Source: Treponema sp. C6A8 (lineage in GTDB: Bacteria > Spirochaetota > Spirochaetia > Treponematales > Treponemataceae). Taken from it: a DNA stretch of 64,000 nucleotides. Every line of letters begins with the position of its first letter. The stretch's first letter is position 1. A program made the translations under genes and the position numbers. Shown here one piece after another: positions 35,253-43,047 of this stretch. The stretch lies in assembly GCF_000619925.1 (NCBI RefSeq), contig NZ_JHVB01000007.1, positions 62,001 through 126,000 on the forward strand. Reading direction: 5' to 3'. The notes under the pieces are model-generated. The model did no database searches. It was not told the DNA's origin and saw only the letters and a list, made by a program, of their open reading frames with translations.

Positions 35253-35831
35253 TCATTCTTCTTTATATTCCTTGTAGATATGGAATACATCTTCCATTGA
35301 AAGGAATTTTTTTCCGTCAAATTCCATCTTTAGAATCCAGGGCATAAAGTCTATGATTTTCATAAAGCTTTCGCCGTTAAAAGTTTTGTCATAGTAGTTT
35401 ATAATGGAAGAAAGCGCCGTCCCGTGAGTTCCGATGACGATGTTCTTGCCCTCATATTTCTCAAGAATTTCATTGAGCGCCTCGATGTTTCTTTTTTGAA
35501 CGGCTCCAATGGATTCTCCGTCTTTTTCCGCATAGGCAAAATCAGCCCAACGTTTCTTGAACATTTCATGATTGTTGCCGTCTTTTCCAGCTTTGCGTTC
35601 ATGGAGACGTTCGTCAGTCTGGATTGTCATGCCGTATGAGTCGGCGGCTTTTTTTATTGAATCATAGCTCCGCCTGTAGGGGCTTGAGATAAAGACGTCG
35701 ATTTTTTTGTCCTTGAGAATTTCTGCCACCTTGATTGAATCTTCAAGGCCTTCTTCCGTCAATGGACGGTTTCTGTCATCCTTGATTTTTCCGTCCGGCT
35801 TGCAATGGCGCACAAAATAAATTCTAGTCAT
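35253..35831 (-). CDS. Histidine phosphatase family (phosphoglycerate-mutase-like) protein
   Basis: 192 residues. The N-terminal RHCKPDG provides the RHx catalytic motif, PLTEEGLEDS and FISSPYRRSYDS the following family motifs, and VIGTHGTALSSI the second catalytic His. Probably a cytoplasmic phosphatase; the substrate cannot be predicted. It lies 12 bp from the cupin gene and 24 bp from a GNAT gene, so it is cotranscribed. Confidence 0.85.
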   Translation of the reverse strand: MTRIYFVRHCKPDGKIKDDRNRPLTEEGLEDSIKVAEILKDKKIDVFISSPYRRSYDSIKKAADSYGMTIQTDERLHERKAGKDGNNHEMFKKRWADFAYAEKDGESIGAVQKRNIEALNEILEKYEGKNIVIGTHGTALSSIINYYDKTFNGESFMKIIDFMPWILKMEFDGKKFLSMEDVFHIYKEYKEE

Positions 35832-35842
35832 TTTAATTCCTT

Positions 35843-36208
35843 CTACCTTTTGTCCTTGTATGCGTAGCCAAAATTGATTGGAGGTGCCGTTACCGAAACG
35901 TAAATAAATTCTCCGTCGCCGTCGTTCAAAAGTCCGTGAACGTCTTTGTCAGCGAACCGTGCAACGTCCCCCGCCTTGAATTCCTTTTCCTTGCCGTCAG
36001 CAAGAAGAAGTTTGCCGGAACCTTTGGTGGCGTACCAGATTTGCTCGGAAGCGTCGTGAGTGTGGCGCGGTTGTACCGCTCCCGGAATAAGATGAACTTC
36101 GGTAATAGTCACGCGCTCACTGCTTGAATTTTCCGGGTTTAAAAGCTGGCGCGAGACTACGCCCGGATTTGAAAGTTCTTTGATTTCGCTTGCCTTGATG
36201 AATTCCAT
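35843..36208 (-). CDS. Cupin domain protein
   Basis: 121 residues, single cupin barrel. PGAVQPRHTHDASEQIWYATKGSG contains the HxH...E metal motif 1, and DVARFADKDVHGLLNDGDGEF the motif 2 His. Small cupins of this form are sugar-binding, isomerase or dioxygenase-type; the function is open. First gene of a minus-strand string, with phased repeat copy G about 62 bp upstream. Confidence 0.8.
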   Translation of the reverse strand: MEFIKASEIKELSNPGVVSRQLLNPENSSSERVTITEVHLIPGAVQPRHTHDASEQIWYATKGSGKLLLADGKEKEFKAGDVARFADKDVHGLLNDGDGEFIYVSVTAPPINFGYAYKDKR

Positions 36209-36269
36209 ATATGACTTCCTTTACAATGATTTATTTATTATAAAAGAAAAAATAAGAAATTATCACAAA

Positions 36270-36307
36270 TTTCAAATAAGATGCAGAAAATTCCCGATGA
36301 AATGCAT
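36270..36307 (-). repeat. 21-bp-phased direct repeat element, copy G
   Basis: Minus strand: TGCATTTCATC, 10 nt, TGCATCTTATT, TGAAAT, then TTATAAT about 36 nt on, before the cupin gene. Confidence 0.75.
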
Positions 36308-36328
36308 AATAAAGCCCAATCATCTTTC

Positions 36329-36357
36329 TTGACATATCACTTTCTATGCCTTAAGAT
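36329..36357 (+). promoter_or_regulatory. Consensus sigma70-type promoter of the MFS leader
   Basis: TTGACA (36329-36334), a 17-bp spacer and TAAGAT (36352-36357). Expected start near 36364, only about 3 nt before the leader ATG. Confidence 0.75.
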
Positions 36358-36366
36358 GAATTTATT

Positions 36367-36423
36367 ATGTGGAAAACACCAGTTTTATTGTTAGAAAAAT
36401 GCTATTTCTCTACCCTGTCATAG
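36367..36423 (+). CDS. Leader peptide for the MFS transporter gene
   Basis: An 18-codon frame, MWKTPVLLLEKCYFSTLS, directly after a strong promoter. It covers the 5' arm of a terminator stem and stops (TAG 36421) inside an inner CTACCC/GGGTAG hairpin. This is the layout of ribosome-mediated attenuators that induce antibiotic-resistance genes when a drug stalls translation. No Shine-Dalgarno is possible with so short a leader, so leaderless initiation would be needed. Confidence 0.55.
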   Translation: MWKTPVLLLEKCYFSTLS

Positions 36424-36459
36424 GGGTAGTGGGTCTTTTTCAGAAAACTGTGTTTTTTT
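36373..36459 (+). terminator. Attenuator terminator in the MFS leader
   Basis: AAAACAC-C-AGTTTT (36373-36386) pairs with AAAACT-GTGTTTT (36444-36456), 13 bp with one bulged C, followed by a T run to 36459. It encloses an inner stem CTACCC (36410-36415) and GGGTAG (36424-36429). A ribosome held on the leader frame would block the 5' arm and allow read-through. Confidence 0.6.
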
Positions 36460-36556
36460 AAGTCCTTTTTTCTAAAATCCAATTACATTTACATACTCAC
36501 TTTCCCCTTTTTTACGTTTTTATTTCAAATTTTTTACCGTAAAAAGGTGGCATATT

Positions 36557-37645
36557 ATGTTAAACATTAAAAAACAGATAGGACGATTATATTCATCTGC
36601 AATTTTAGGGCAGATTTCACTTTCTGGAGCATGGGTTGCGATTCTTGCTTATCGTGGATTTTCTCTTGCTCAGATTGGCTTTGCCGAAACGATTTTTCAT
36701 ATCGTAAGCATTCTGTTTGAGATTCCTTCGGGCGTTCTGGCAGACGTATTCGGCCGCAAAAAGACGCTCGTTATTTCCTGCCTCATGAGAATGGCCGGCG
36801 ATATCGTTATGATTTTCTCCAACAATTTTGCCATGGTATGTATTTCGATTGGACTTCATGCCCTGTGCTACAATTTTTCTTCCGGTTCCGGCGATGCACT
36901 TGCCTATGATTCATTAAAATCTGTGGGAGAAGAGCAGCGTTTTGAAAAATATGCTTCGAATCAGCTTGTCATTTACCGTGCGTGCGAAGGTCTTTCGACT
37001 TTGACCGCAGGTTTTGCCCTGATTTTAGGCTACAAAATCGCTTATTCAACCGGCGTTTTTGCATCTTTCATTCAGCTTTTCCTGCTCGCAGGTCTTGTTG
37101 AAGTGCGGCTTGAAGCTCCGGCAAAAGAATTCCATATCTGGAAGGAAATCAGCAAGTGTTTTAAGCAAAGTCTTCTTTTCTTGAAAGAAGCCCGAAAGGC
37201 AATCGCAATGATGTTCATAAATTCCCTTGTGGGTGCGATGGACATTCTGCTTTTGTTCTTTTTGCAGGCAAAGCTTCCTCTGGCGGGAATCCCCAGCTGG
37301 GCTCTGGGACCGGCTCTTCTCTTTTTGCAGGCAGGCGGAGTTATCGGGGCAAGAATCATTCTTTTCGCAGGTAAACTGCCTTACCGCACGGTTTTTGCAC
37401 TCTCTACGCTGATAATTTTTTCAGGAATCGCGCTTGAACATTCAGGACTTTACCTCCTTATGACTTTGGGCGGATTTCTGGCAGCCCTTGCCGATGACGC
37501 CCTGCAGGTGCGGACAAACGCTCGCCTTCAGGACATGTTCCCGTCAGAGCAGAGGGCAACCCTCATTTCCATTGAGTCATTTACTTTTTCATGCATAATG
37601 ATTGTGCTTTCTCCGCTGGCCGGACTCTTCTTTGAGTGGTGGTAA
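36557..37645 (+). CDS. MFS efflux transporter behind an attenuator
   Basis: 362 residues with about 11-12 membrane helices and MFS motif A in PSGVLADVFGRKKTL (between helices 2 and 3). It ends soon after the last helix and is rather short for the family (380-420). AGGTGG ribosome-binding site. The leader peptide and terminator upstream suggest induction by a translation inhibitor, so a drug substrate is plausible though unproven. A terminator hairpin follows. Probably acquired; the leader architecture resembles Gram-positive resistance genes. Confidence 0.75.
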   Translation: MLNIKKQIGRLYSSAILGQISLSGAWVAILAYRGFSLAQIGFAETIFHIVSILFEIPSGVLADVFGRKKTLVISCLMRMAGDIVMIFSNNFAMVCISIGLHALCYNFSSGSGDALAYDSLKSVGEEQRFEKYASNQLVIYRACEGLSTLTAGFALILGYKIAYSTGVFASFIQLFLLAGLVEVRLEAPAKEFHIWKEISKCFKQSLLFLKEARKAIAMMFINSLVGAMDILLLFFLQAKLPLAGIPSWALGPALLFLQAGGVIGARIILFAGKLPYRTVFALSTLIIFSGIALEHSGLYLLMTLGGFLAALADDALQVRTNARLQDMFPSEQRATLISIESFTFSCIMIVLSPLAGLFFEWW

Positions 37646-37652
37646 AAAAATC

Positions 37653-37682
37653 GGGATGTCTGATAAAACTGTCAGACATCCC
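37653..37682 (+). terminator. Intrinsic terminator after the MFS gene
   Basis: GGGATGTCTGA (37653-37663) and TCAGACATCCC (37672-37682) form a perfect 11-bp stem with an 8-nt loop, 7 bp after the stop codon. Confidence 0.75.
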
Positions 37683-37778
37683 ATCCTTGTTTTCCACATT
37701 TTATTTAGTTTATCAGATAAGACTCTATAGGTAAACTCACTCACCCTCCCCCAAAAAAAGCAAAATTTTATTTTTATT

Positions 37779-37837
37779 ACCTATTGACTAAGTAGGTTAA
37801 TATCATTACATTACTCTTACCTATTAGTTTAGTAGGT
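37779..37837 (+). promoter_or_regulatory. Regulon promoter P3 (cysK-like, nifDK-like), dual operator
   Basis: Box 1 ACCTATTGACTAAGTAGGT (37779-37797) is identical to that of nifH and holds the -35 TTGACT. After 17 bp comes TACATT (37807-37812), then box 2 ACCTATTAGTTTAGTAGGT (37819-37837). Box starts are 40 bp apart. Confidence 0.85.
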
Positions 37838-37868
37838 AATAAAAACTTGTAGCAGGGAGAAGGTCTTT

Positions 37869-38885
37869 ATGGGAAAGATTTATAACTCGATAACGGAACT
37901 TGTTGGACATACACCTCTGGTGGAATTTCATCGATTGGAAAAGGCACTTGGATTAAAGGGTCGCATTGCGGGAAAGCTTGAATACTTTAATCCGGCGGGC
38001 TCTCATAAGGACAGACCGGCTCTTGAAATTATTGAAGAAGCTGAAAAGCGCGGAGAAATCAGCCCGGACAAAACTACTCTTGTTGAATTTACTTCGGGAA
38101 ACATGGGAATTGGTATTGCGGCTGTTGCAGCGGCTAAGGGCTACAAGTTTAAGGTTGGCATTCAGGAAGGTGTTTCTGTCGAACGCAAAAAGCTTCTGGA
38201 AGCATACGGTGCTGAGCTTGTAAATCCTCCTAAAGAACTGATTGCAGGCGTATTTGAAAAAGGCATTGAAGCATTCAACGACGTTTACCAGTGGATGCTG
38301 GACTCTACTCCAAACAGCTGGACTACCCGCCAGCTTTCTAATCCAGATAACCCTGGTGCCCACTACCGCCACACTGGTCCTGAAATCTGGGAAGACACAG
38401 ACGGTAAGGTTGATATTTTTGTAGGTGGTGTTGGAACTGGTGGTTCTACTCACGGTGTTGGAAAATACCTTAAGGAACAGAACAAGAACGTAAAGGTTGT
38501 AATTGCACAGCCAGACAAAGCAGACGTTGAGCATCCTGTAGTTCAGGGTGTAGAAGACGGCGGTTTCCACGGAATTCATGCGGTTCACGACGAAAATGGC
38601 TTGAATCCAATGGCTCCTACAAACTTCAACGACAAAGTTGTTGATGAATACGAAACTATCACTTATGCAGAAACTTTGCGCGCAATCCACCTTCTGGCAC
38701 ATTACGAAGGAATCTTTGTTGGCGCTTCGAGCGGTGCGGCGCTTGCAATTGCAATCAGACAGGCTCTTAAAGATGAAAACAAGGGCAAGCTGATTGTTCC
38801 GCTTTTGCCGGACAACGGTGAGCGATATCTGAGCGAAGATTTGCAGCGTGTACGTGAGGACGTTGAAAAGAAAGCATCGTTCTAA
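37869..38885 (+). CDS. Cysteine synthase family PLP enzyme (CysK-like, variant active site)
   Basis: 338 residues of the OASS/CBS fold. The N-terminal ITELVGHTPLVEF matches CysK, the PLP lysine is K47 in NPAGSHKDRPA (usually SVKDR), the substrate-binding loop is TSGNMG (75-80, usually TSGNTG), and the phosphate cup is GVGTGGSTHG. CysK-type enzymes replace the acetyl group of O-acetylserine by sulfide or another nucleophile. Here it is the first gene of the nifDK-like transcription unit and behind the regulon operators, so it may assimilate a sulfur species released by the nitrogenase-like enzyme. The altered loop residues could change the substrate. Confidence 0.8.
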   Translation: MGKIYNSITELVGHTPLVEFHRLEKALGLKGRIAGKLEYFNPAGSHKDRPALEIIEEAEKRGEISPDKTTLVEFTSGNMGIGIAAVAAAKGYKFKVGIQEGVSVERKKLLEAYGAELVNPPKELIAGVFEKGIEAFNDVYQWMLDSTPNSWTTRQLSNPDNPGAHYRHTGPEIWEDTDGKVDIFVGGVGTGGSTHGVGKYLKEQNKNVKVVIAQPDKADVEHPVVQGVEDGGFHGIHAVHDENGLNPMAPTNFNDKVVDEYETITYAETLRAIHLLAHYEGIFVGASSGAALAIAIRQALKDENKGKLIVPLLPDNGERYLSEDLQRVREDVEKKASF

Positions 38886-38985
38886 GCAGGGTCTTAGGGG
38901 GTGCAACCCCTAGGCGAAGGGGTGGTGAGCAACAAAGTGCGAACCAGGGGAAGGCCTTCCCCTCCCCCCCCCCTAGAACCTACCA
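38886..38985 (-). repeat. GC-rich interspersed repeat, family B, with C10 tract
   Basis: Reverse orientation relative to 10741: in minus-strand reading a ten-G run, GGGGAAGGCCTTCCCC (perfect palindrome), CGCACTTTG, CACCCCTTCGCCTAGGGG and a final GGGGT/ACCCC pair. It separates the CysK-like gene from the nifD-like gene without an obvious promoter. Confidence 0.5.
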
Positions 38986-39007
38986 CCTAAAATTATAGGA
39001 GCAAAAA

Positions 39008-40477
39008 ATGGCAATTAATACAAACTCTTCCAACGTGGCAACACGTGAAAACAGAATTGGATCAATTACCGGTTACATCGGTGATTTGAAGGATCTTGCA
39101 GAAAAATCTGAATGCGGAACTCTTAAGGGATGTTCACGCTGCTTCAGCCAGTCAAGTTCTTGTCTTTCGTCTTGTGCCCTTGGTCAGCTTTCGGCCATCC
39201 GCGACATTGCTTTGATTCATCACGGTCCAGCAGGTTGTTCTGTAGCAGCTGCCGGAACTTACTACCTTGATAAAGTAATGGCTAAAAAACGTGGAGTTAC
39301 CACAAGCACTGTTTATGTTGGAACTGACATGAACGAGCAGGACACAATTTTTGGTTCTACAAATAAACTTCGTGAAATCATTCTTGAAGTAAACCGCCGC
39401 TACAAGCCTAAAGCAATTTTTGTTTCTTCTTCTTGTGCAACCGGAATTATTGGTGAAGACATTGACAGTGTTGTAGATGATGTAAAGGCAGAAATTGATG
39501 TTCCTGTTGTAGCTGTTCACTGCGAAGGCTTTAAATCACGAATCTGGGCTACAGGTTTTGATATTGCTGACCATGCAGTTTTGAGTTCTATTGTTCAGCC
39601 TCCAAAACAGAAGCGCAATACAATTAACTTTAAAAACTTCTACGAAAGCGCTCGTCCTGAAATCATCGAGATTTTCAAGAACTTCGATCTTGAGCCAATT
39701 TTCCTTTACTGTAACTCTACTATTGAAGAACTTTCTCACCTTTCTGAATCTCTTGCTACAACATGTATCTGTGGTACTTTGGGTAACTACCTTGGAAACG
39801 GTCTGGAAGAAAAATACGGCGTTCCTTATGTGCGCTCAATCAACCAGTGCGGTATTGTTGGTTTTGAAACATGGCTGCGTGAAATTGGCCGTGTAACTGG
39901 TCGTTCTGAAAAGGTTGAAAAATACATTGAAGAGCAGCGTGCCATTTATATTCCTCAGATTGAAGAAATCAAAAAGGAACTTAAAGGTTTGCGTGCTGTA
40001 ATTGGTATGGGACCTGGCTACACATTTGAAGTAAGCCGCGTTCTTAATGAGCTTGGAATTGAAGTTGTGTGGGCACTGGCATGGCACTACGACAAGAAAT
40101 ACGAAAACGGCGATGTACCTCCTAGCATGAAGTATCTGCTGGAGAATAACATTAACTTTGAAGCAAGCGTTTCTGACCAGCAGAACTACGAAGTTATGAA
40201 TATTCTTCACAAATACAAGCCGGATTTGTATCTGTCGCGCCATCCGGGTTCCACTGTATGGGCAATCAAAAACGGTACTTCGGCTGTTTACGTTGCCGAC
40301 GAATACATGATTTTTGGTTACAAGCATACACTGGAATTTGCAAAAACAATTCTGGATTCAATCCGCAACCGAAGTTTTGAACAGAACCTTGCAAGCCGCG
40401 TAAAGCTTCCATACACCGACTGGTGGTATGAACAGAACGTTGACCAGTTCTTTGAAAATGAAAAGGCAGGTAAGTAA
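39008..40477 (+). CDS. Nitrogenase component-1-like alpha subunit (NifD-like, D1)
   Basis: 489 residues. The three cysteines that hold the P-cluster in NifD are present: C56 (SCALGQLSAIRD), C77 (HHGPAGC) and C143 (SSCATGIIGEDID). C255 in CICGTLGNYLGNGLEEKYG aligns, with the same 11-residue spacing to EEKYG, with the FeMo-cofactor ligand Cys275. The position of the second ligand His442 appears to be Ala or Asp (VYVADEYMIFGYKH). Extra cysteines C36, C42, C45 and C52 precede the first P-cluster ligand. HCEGFKSRIWATGFD is shared with D2. A nitrogenase-like reductase is indicated, but probably not a true N2-reducing NifD. AGGAG before ATG. Confidence 0.85.
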   Translation: MAINTNSSNVATRENRIGSITGYIGDLKDLAEKSECGTLKGCSRCFSQSSSCLSSCALGQLSAIRDIALIHHGPAGCSVAAAGTYYLDKVMAKKRGVTTSTVYVGTDMNEQDTIFGSTNKLREIILEVNRRYKPKAIFVSSSCATGIIGEDIDSVVDDVKAEIDVPVVAVHCEGFKSRIWATGFDIADHAVLSSIVQPPKQKRNTINFKNFYESARPEIIEIFKNFDLEPIFLYCNSTIEELSHLSESLATTCICGTLGNYLGNGLEEKYGVPYVRSINQCGIVGFETWLREIGRVTGRSEKVEKYIEEQRAIYIPQIEEIKKELKGLRAVIGMGPGYTFEVSRVLNELGIEVVWALAWHYDKKYENGDVPPSMKYLLENNINFEASVSDQQNYEVMNILHKYKPDLYLSRHPGSTVWAIKNGTSAVYVADEYMIFGYKHTLEFAKTILDSIRNRSFEQNLASRVKLPYTDWWYEQNVDQFFENEKAGK

Positions 40478-40481
40478 AGCT

Positions 40482-40550
40482 AAAAAATTGCTGCATCGCA
40501 ATTTTTTTTAACGCTTTGCTATGGAACACCGCCCGCTCTGACCGGCGGGC
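40482..40550 (+). promoter_or_regulatory. Leader element with two hairpins (TCTGACCG loop), copy 2
   Basis: AAAAAATTGC (40482-40491) and GCAATTTTTT (40498-40507) form the terminator-like stem 4 nt after the D1 stop. GCCCGC (40531-40536), loop TCTGACCG, GCGGGC (40545-40550) form stem 2, followed by TTACACAGGAG before the NifK-like ATG. Stem 2 differs from copies 1 and 3 by compensating changes. Confidence 0.7.
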
Positions 40551-40569
40551 TTACACAGGAGTAAAGAAA

Positions 40570-41889
40570 ATGGCAAAATTACTAGATAAACAGCGATATA
40601 AATGTGCACTTGCTTCTATGCAGACTGTGCAGGCTATAACACGGGCAATTCCGGTTCTTCATTCAGGACCAGGATGTGCTCAGAAGCTTTCGGATGGAAC
40701 AGGAAGCTCAGGATATTTTTCTCCAAACATCTTCCCTTGTACAAGTATCAACGAAAAGGATGTAGTATTTGGAGGCGTAAAAAAACTTAAGAGCACCATT
40801 GATAATGCACTTAAGGTAATTGATGCAGATTTGTACGTAGTTCTTACAGGCTGTATTCCAGAAATCGTAGGTGATGATTCGGCAGAAGTTGTAAGCCAGT
40901 TTGAAGATGCTTCAAAGCCTGTAATTTTTGCAAGTACAGCAGGCTTTAAGGGAAACAATTATAAGGGCCACGAGCAGGTTGTTGATGCAATCATCGAGCA
41001 GTATCTTCCAAAGGTAGAAGGTGTAAACGGAAAAAATACAGAAAAAATTCCTGGTCTTGTAAACATCTGGGCAGATGTTCCTTATCAGGATTTGTTCTGG
41101 CTTGGAAATCTTCGTGAACTGGAAAACCTTGTACGCGAGCTTGGACTTACTCCAAACACAATCTTTGGCTACGACCGCGGAATTAAGAATATTGATCTTG
41201 TTCCAAAAGCAAGCCTTAACCTTCTTGTTTCACCATGGGTTGGTTTGAAAAATGTTCAGAAACTTGAAAAGAAATTCGGAACTCCTTATCTTCACTACCC
41301 TGTTCTGCCAATTGGAGCTACAGAAACAAGCAAGTTCCTTCGTGCAGTGGGAGAAGCAGCAAAGGTTCCATCAGAAAAAGTTGAAGCTGTTATTACAGAA
41401 CAGGAAAAATATTTCTATTATCTGATTGAACGTTATGCTGACCTCTTCCTTGAGAACCGCGTTATTAACAAGCAGTTCTCTGTTGTAGCAGATGCACAGT
41501 ATGCTCTTGCAGCAACAAAGTTCCTTGTAAATGACCTTGGACTTTTTCCTGCAAAACAGTTTGTAACAGATGACACTCCAAAAGAGTATCAGGCTGCAAT
41601 TGCAGAGGAATTCAAAAAGCTCAACTACGGAATTGAGGCTGAAGTTGCATTCACAACAGACAGCTATCTGATTCACGAAGAAATCAAAAAGCACGATTAC
41701 CACGGATATCCTCTGGTTCTCGGAAGCTACTTCGACAAGGAAATCACCGGCGAACTCAAGGGAAACTTTCTGAACATCGCCTGGCCTTTCCAGGATCGCG
41801 TCGTAATGGATACTTCTTACGTGGGCTACCGCGGCGGCATCAAGCTGATAGAAGATATTTACTCTGTAGCAGTTCAGCGCTTTAACTAG
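40570..41889 (+). CDS. Nitrogenase component-1-like beta subunit (NifK-like)
   Basis: 439 residues starting MAKLLDKQRYKCALASMQTV after a CAGGAG box; the longer frame start at 40516 lies in the leader hairpins. P-cluster-type cysteines are C12, C36 (HSGPGCAQ) and C95 (TGCIPEIVGDD). The NifK-like pattern NEKDVVFGGVKKL follows. The protein lacks the long N-terminal extension of molybdenum NifK, as in many group IV nitrogenase-like proteins. It should form the heterotetramer with D1. The intervening two-hairpin leader may tune its ratio to D1. Confidence 0.85.
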   Translation: MAKLLDKQRYKCALASMQTVQAITRAIPVLHSGPGCAQKLSDGTGSSGYFSPNIFPCTSINEKDVVFGGVKKLKSTIDNALKVIDADLYVVLTGCIPEIVGDDSAEVVSQFEDASKPVIFASTAGFKGNNYKGHEQVVDAIIEQYLPKVEGVNGKNTEKIPGLVNIWADVPYQDLFWLGNLRELENLVRELGLTPNTIFGYDRGIKNIDLVPKASLNLLVSPWVGLKNVQKLEKKFGTPYLHYPVLPIGATETSKFLRAVGEAAKVPSEKVEAVITEQEKYFYYLIERYADLFLENRVINKQFSVVADAQYALAATKFLVNDLGLFPAKQFVTDDTPKEYQAAIAEEFKKLNYGIEAEVAFTTDSYLIHEEIKKHDYHGYPLVLGSYFDKEITGELKGNFLNIAWPFQDRVVMDTSYVGYRGGIKLIEDIYSVAVQRFN

Positions 41890-41990
41890 GGCGTTCCCTG
41901 CCGCTTCGCGGCAGGTCGGGCTTTGCGCACTTCCGCTATCGCTTCATACCGCAAGCGGTACTGCTTCGCAGGTGCTCCAATCCCTAACGC
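41889..41990 (-). repeat. GC-rich interspersed repeat, family A, reverse copy
   Basis: On the minus strand it opens GCGTTAGGGATTGGAGCACC, has TACCGCTTGCGGTA and CCTGCCGCGAAGCGGCAGG hairpins around CAAAGCCCGAC, and ends GGGAACGCCC. Same block order as 29072-29211. It lies directly after the NifK-like stop and may act as its terminator. Confidence 0.6.
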
Positions 41991-42005
41991 TTTCTCATAA
42001 TTATT

Positions 42006-42926
42006 ATGACAATTCAGCAGATTCGCTATTGTTTGGGAGTCGCAGACTGCGGCTCCTTTAACAAGGCATCCGAAAAACTTTTTATTTCTCAGCCCTCCCT
42101 TACAAGCAGCGTTCACGACCTGGAAGCAGAACTTGGTTTTGCAATTTTCAGACGAACCTCGCGGGGAACAAGCCTGACCGAAAAAGGAGGCGAATTTCTT
42201 TCGGATGCCAAAGCTCTTTTTCAGAACTATGAAAGCCTTGTAAAAAAATACACAAGCGCTGTAAAGAAAAGCTTTTCAGTATCTGCCCTTTATTACGAAT
42301 TTGCCCGGATTGCCTTTATAGAAGTAGTAAATAAATTCACCCGCAGTCAGTACGATTTTTCCTTCCGCGAAATGCGGGCTCTGAGCGTAATAGACGACGT
42401 TGCCACAGGCAAAAGCGACATAGGAATCCTTTACCTGAGCGACAAAAACCGGGAAGAAATTGCAAGGGCTTTGGCACAAAACAACCTGACTTTTACTCAC
42501 CTTACAGAATGCAGTGCTTTTGTTTACATCCACAAAAATCATCCTCTTTCCAGGAATGAATGGATTTCTCTGGAAGACCTGCTTCCCTATCACTTTGTTA
42601 CCTTTGACACCGACGATGTAAAATCCTTTTTCTCAGATGATATAATCAAAAACTATAACCTGGACCAGCCCATTACCGTTGCCGACCGCGCCACAGAATT
42701 AAACCTCTTAAAAAACTTAAACGGCTTCACCTTCCTTTCAGGCGTTCTTTCCGACGAAACCCGCAACGAAGAAACCGAAGATTTTGTAACCATTCCCCTC
42801 AAAAACCCGAATGATGCCCTTTCCCACAGCTTCAGCCTTGGCTACATAACAAAAAAAGACGTTAAAATGGATAAAACTGCCCTTCACTACATTTCGGTAA
42901 TTAAAAAGATTTTGAATTTGAAATAG
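42006..42926 (+). CDS. LysR-type transcriptional regulator
   Basis: 306 residues: N-terminal LysR winged helix (FNKASEKLFISQPSLTSSVHDLEAELGFAIFRRT) and a C-terminal periplasmic-binding-like effector domain. It sits between the nitrogenase-like genes and the first importer operon, where a regulator such as SalR is found near the methylthio-alkane reductase genes of R. rubrum. The regulon operator contains a T-N11-A core (CCTA-N9-TAGG), compatible with LysR binding, although the promoter geometry looks more like repression. It is the best regulator candidate in the window. Confidence 0.85.
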   Translation: MTIQQIRYCLGVADCGSFNKASEKLFISQPSLTSSVHDLEAELGFAIFRRTSRGTSLTEKGGEFLSDAKALFQNYESLVKKYTSAVKKSFSVSALYYEFARIAFIEVVNKFTRSQYDFSFREMRALSVIDDVATGKSDIGILYLSDKNREEIARALAQNNLTFTHLTECSAFVYIHKNHPLSRNEWISLEDLLPYHFVTFDTDDVKSFFSDDIIKNYNLDQPITVADRATELNLLKNLNGFTFLSGVLSDETRNEETEDFVTIPLKNPNDALSHSFSLGYITKKDVKMDKTALHYISVIKKILNLK

Positions 42927-42961
42927 TAAAAAAGACCTATAGCTTTTTCCTATAACTCTTA

Positions 42962-43020
42962 TAAAAAAATTATATTAGGCAAAGTTCTATAAAAAATATA
43001 TACCTACTATATCACTAGGT
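42962..43020 (+). promoter_or_regulatory. Regulon promoter P4 (first importer operon)
   Basis: Box 2 ACCTACTATATCACTAGGT (43002-43020) is a good match. Exactly 40 bp upstream a degenerate box 1 (42962-42980) keeps only the right half ATTAGG. A TATAAA at 42988 fits the -10. The weak first box suggests a lower-affinity promoter. Confidence 0.65.
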
Positions 43021-43047
43021 TTCATTAAACCAGTACGGAGGTATCAT

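Noticed and set aside
22272..36307. Interpreting the TGCAT repeats as NsrR-type palindromes or as a CRISPR array
   Set aside because: The half-sites are direct, not inverted, with a constant 21-bp period. Copies are kilobases apart, so neither an NsrR palindrome nor a CRISPR array fits.
38886..39007. A separate regulon promoter for the nifD-like gene
   Set aside because: No ACCTA-N9-TAGGT box or convincing -35/-10 pair was found. The gene is probably transcribed from P3 through the CysK-like gene.
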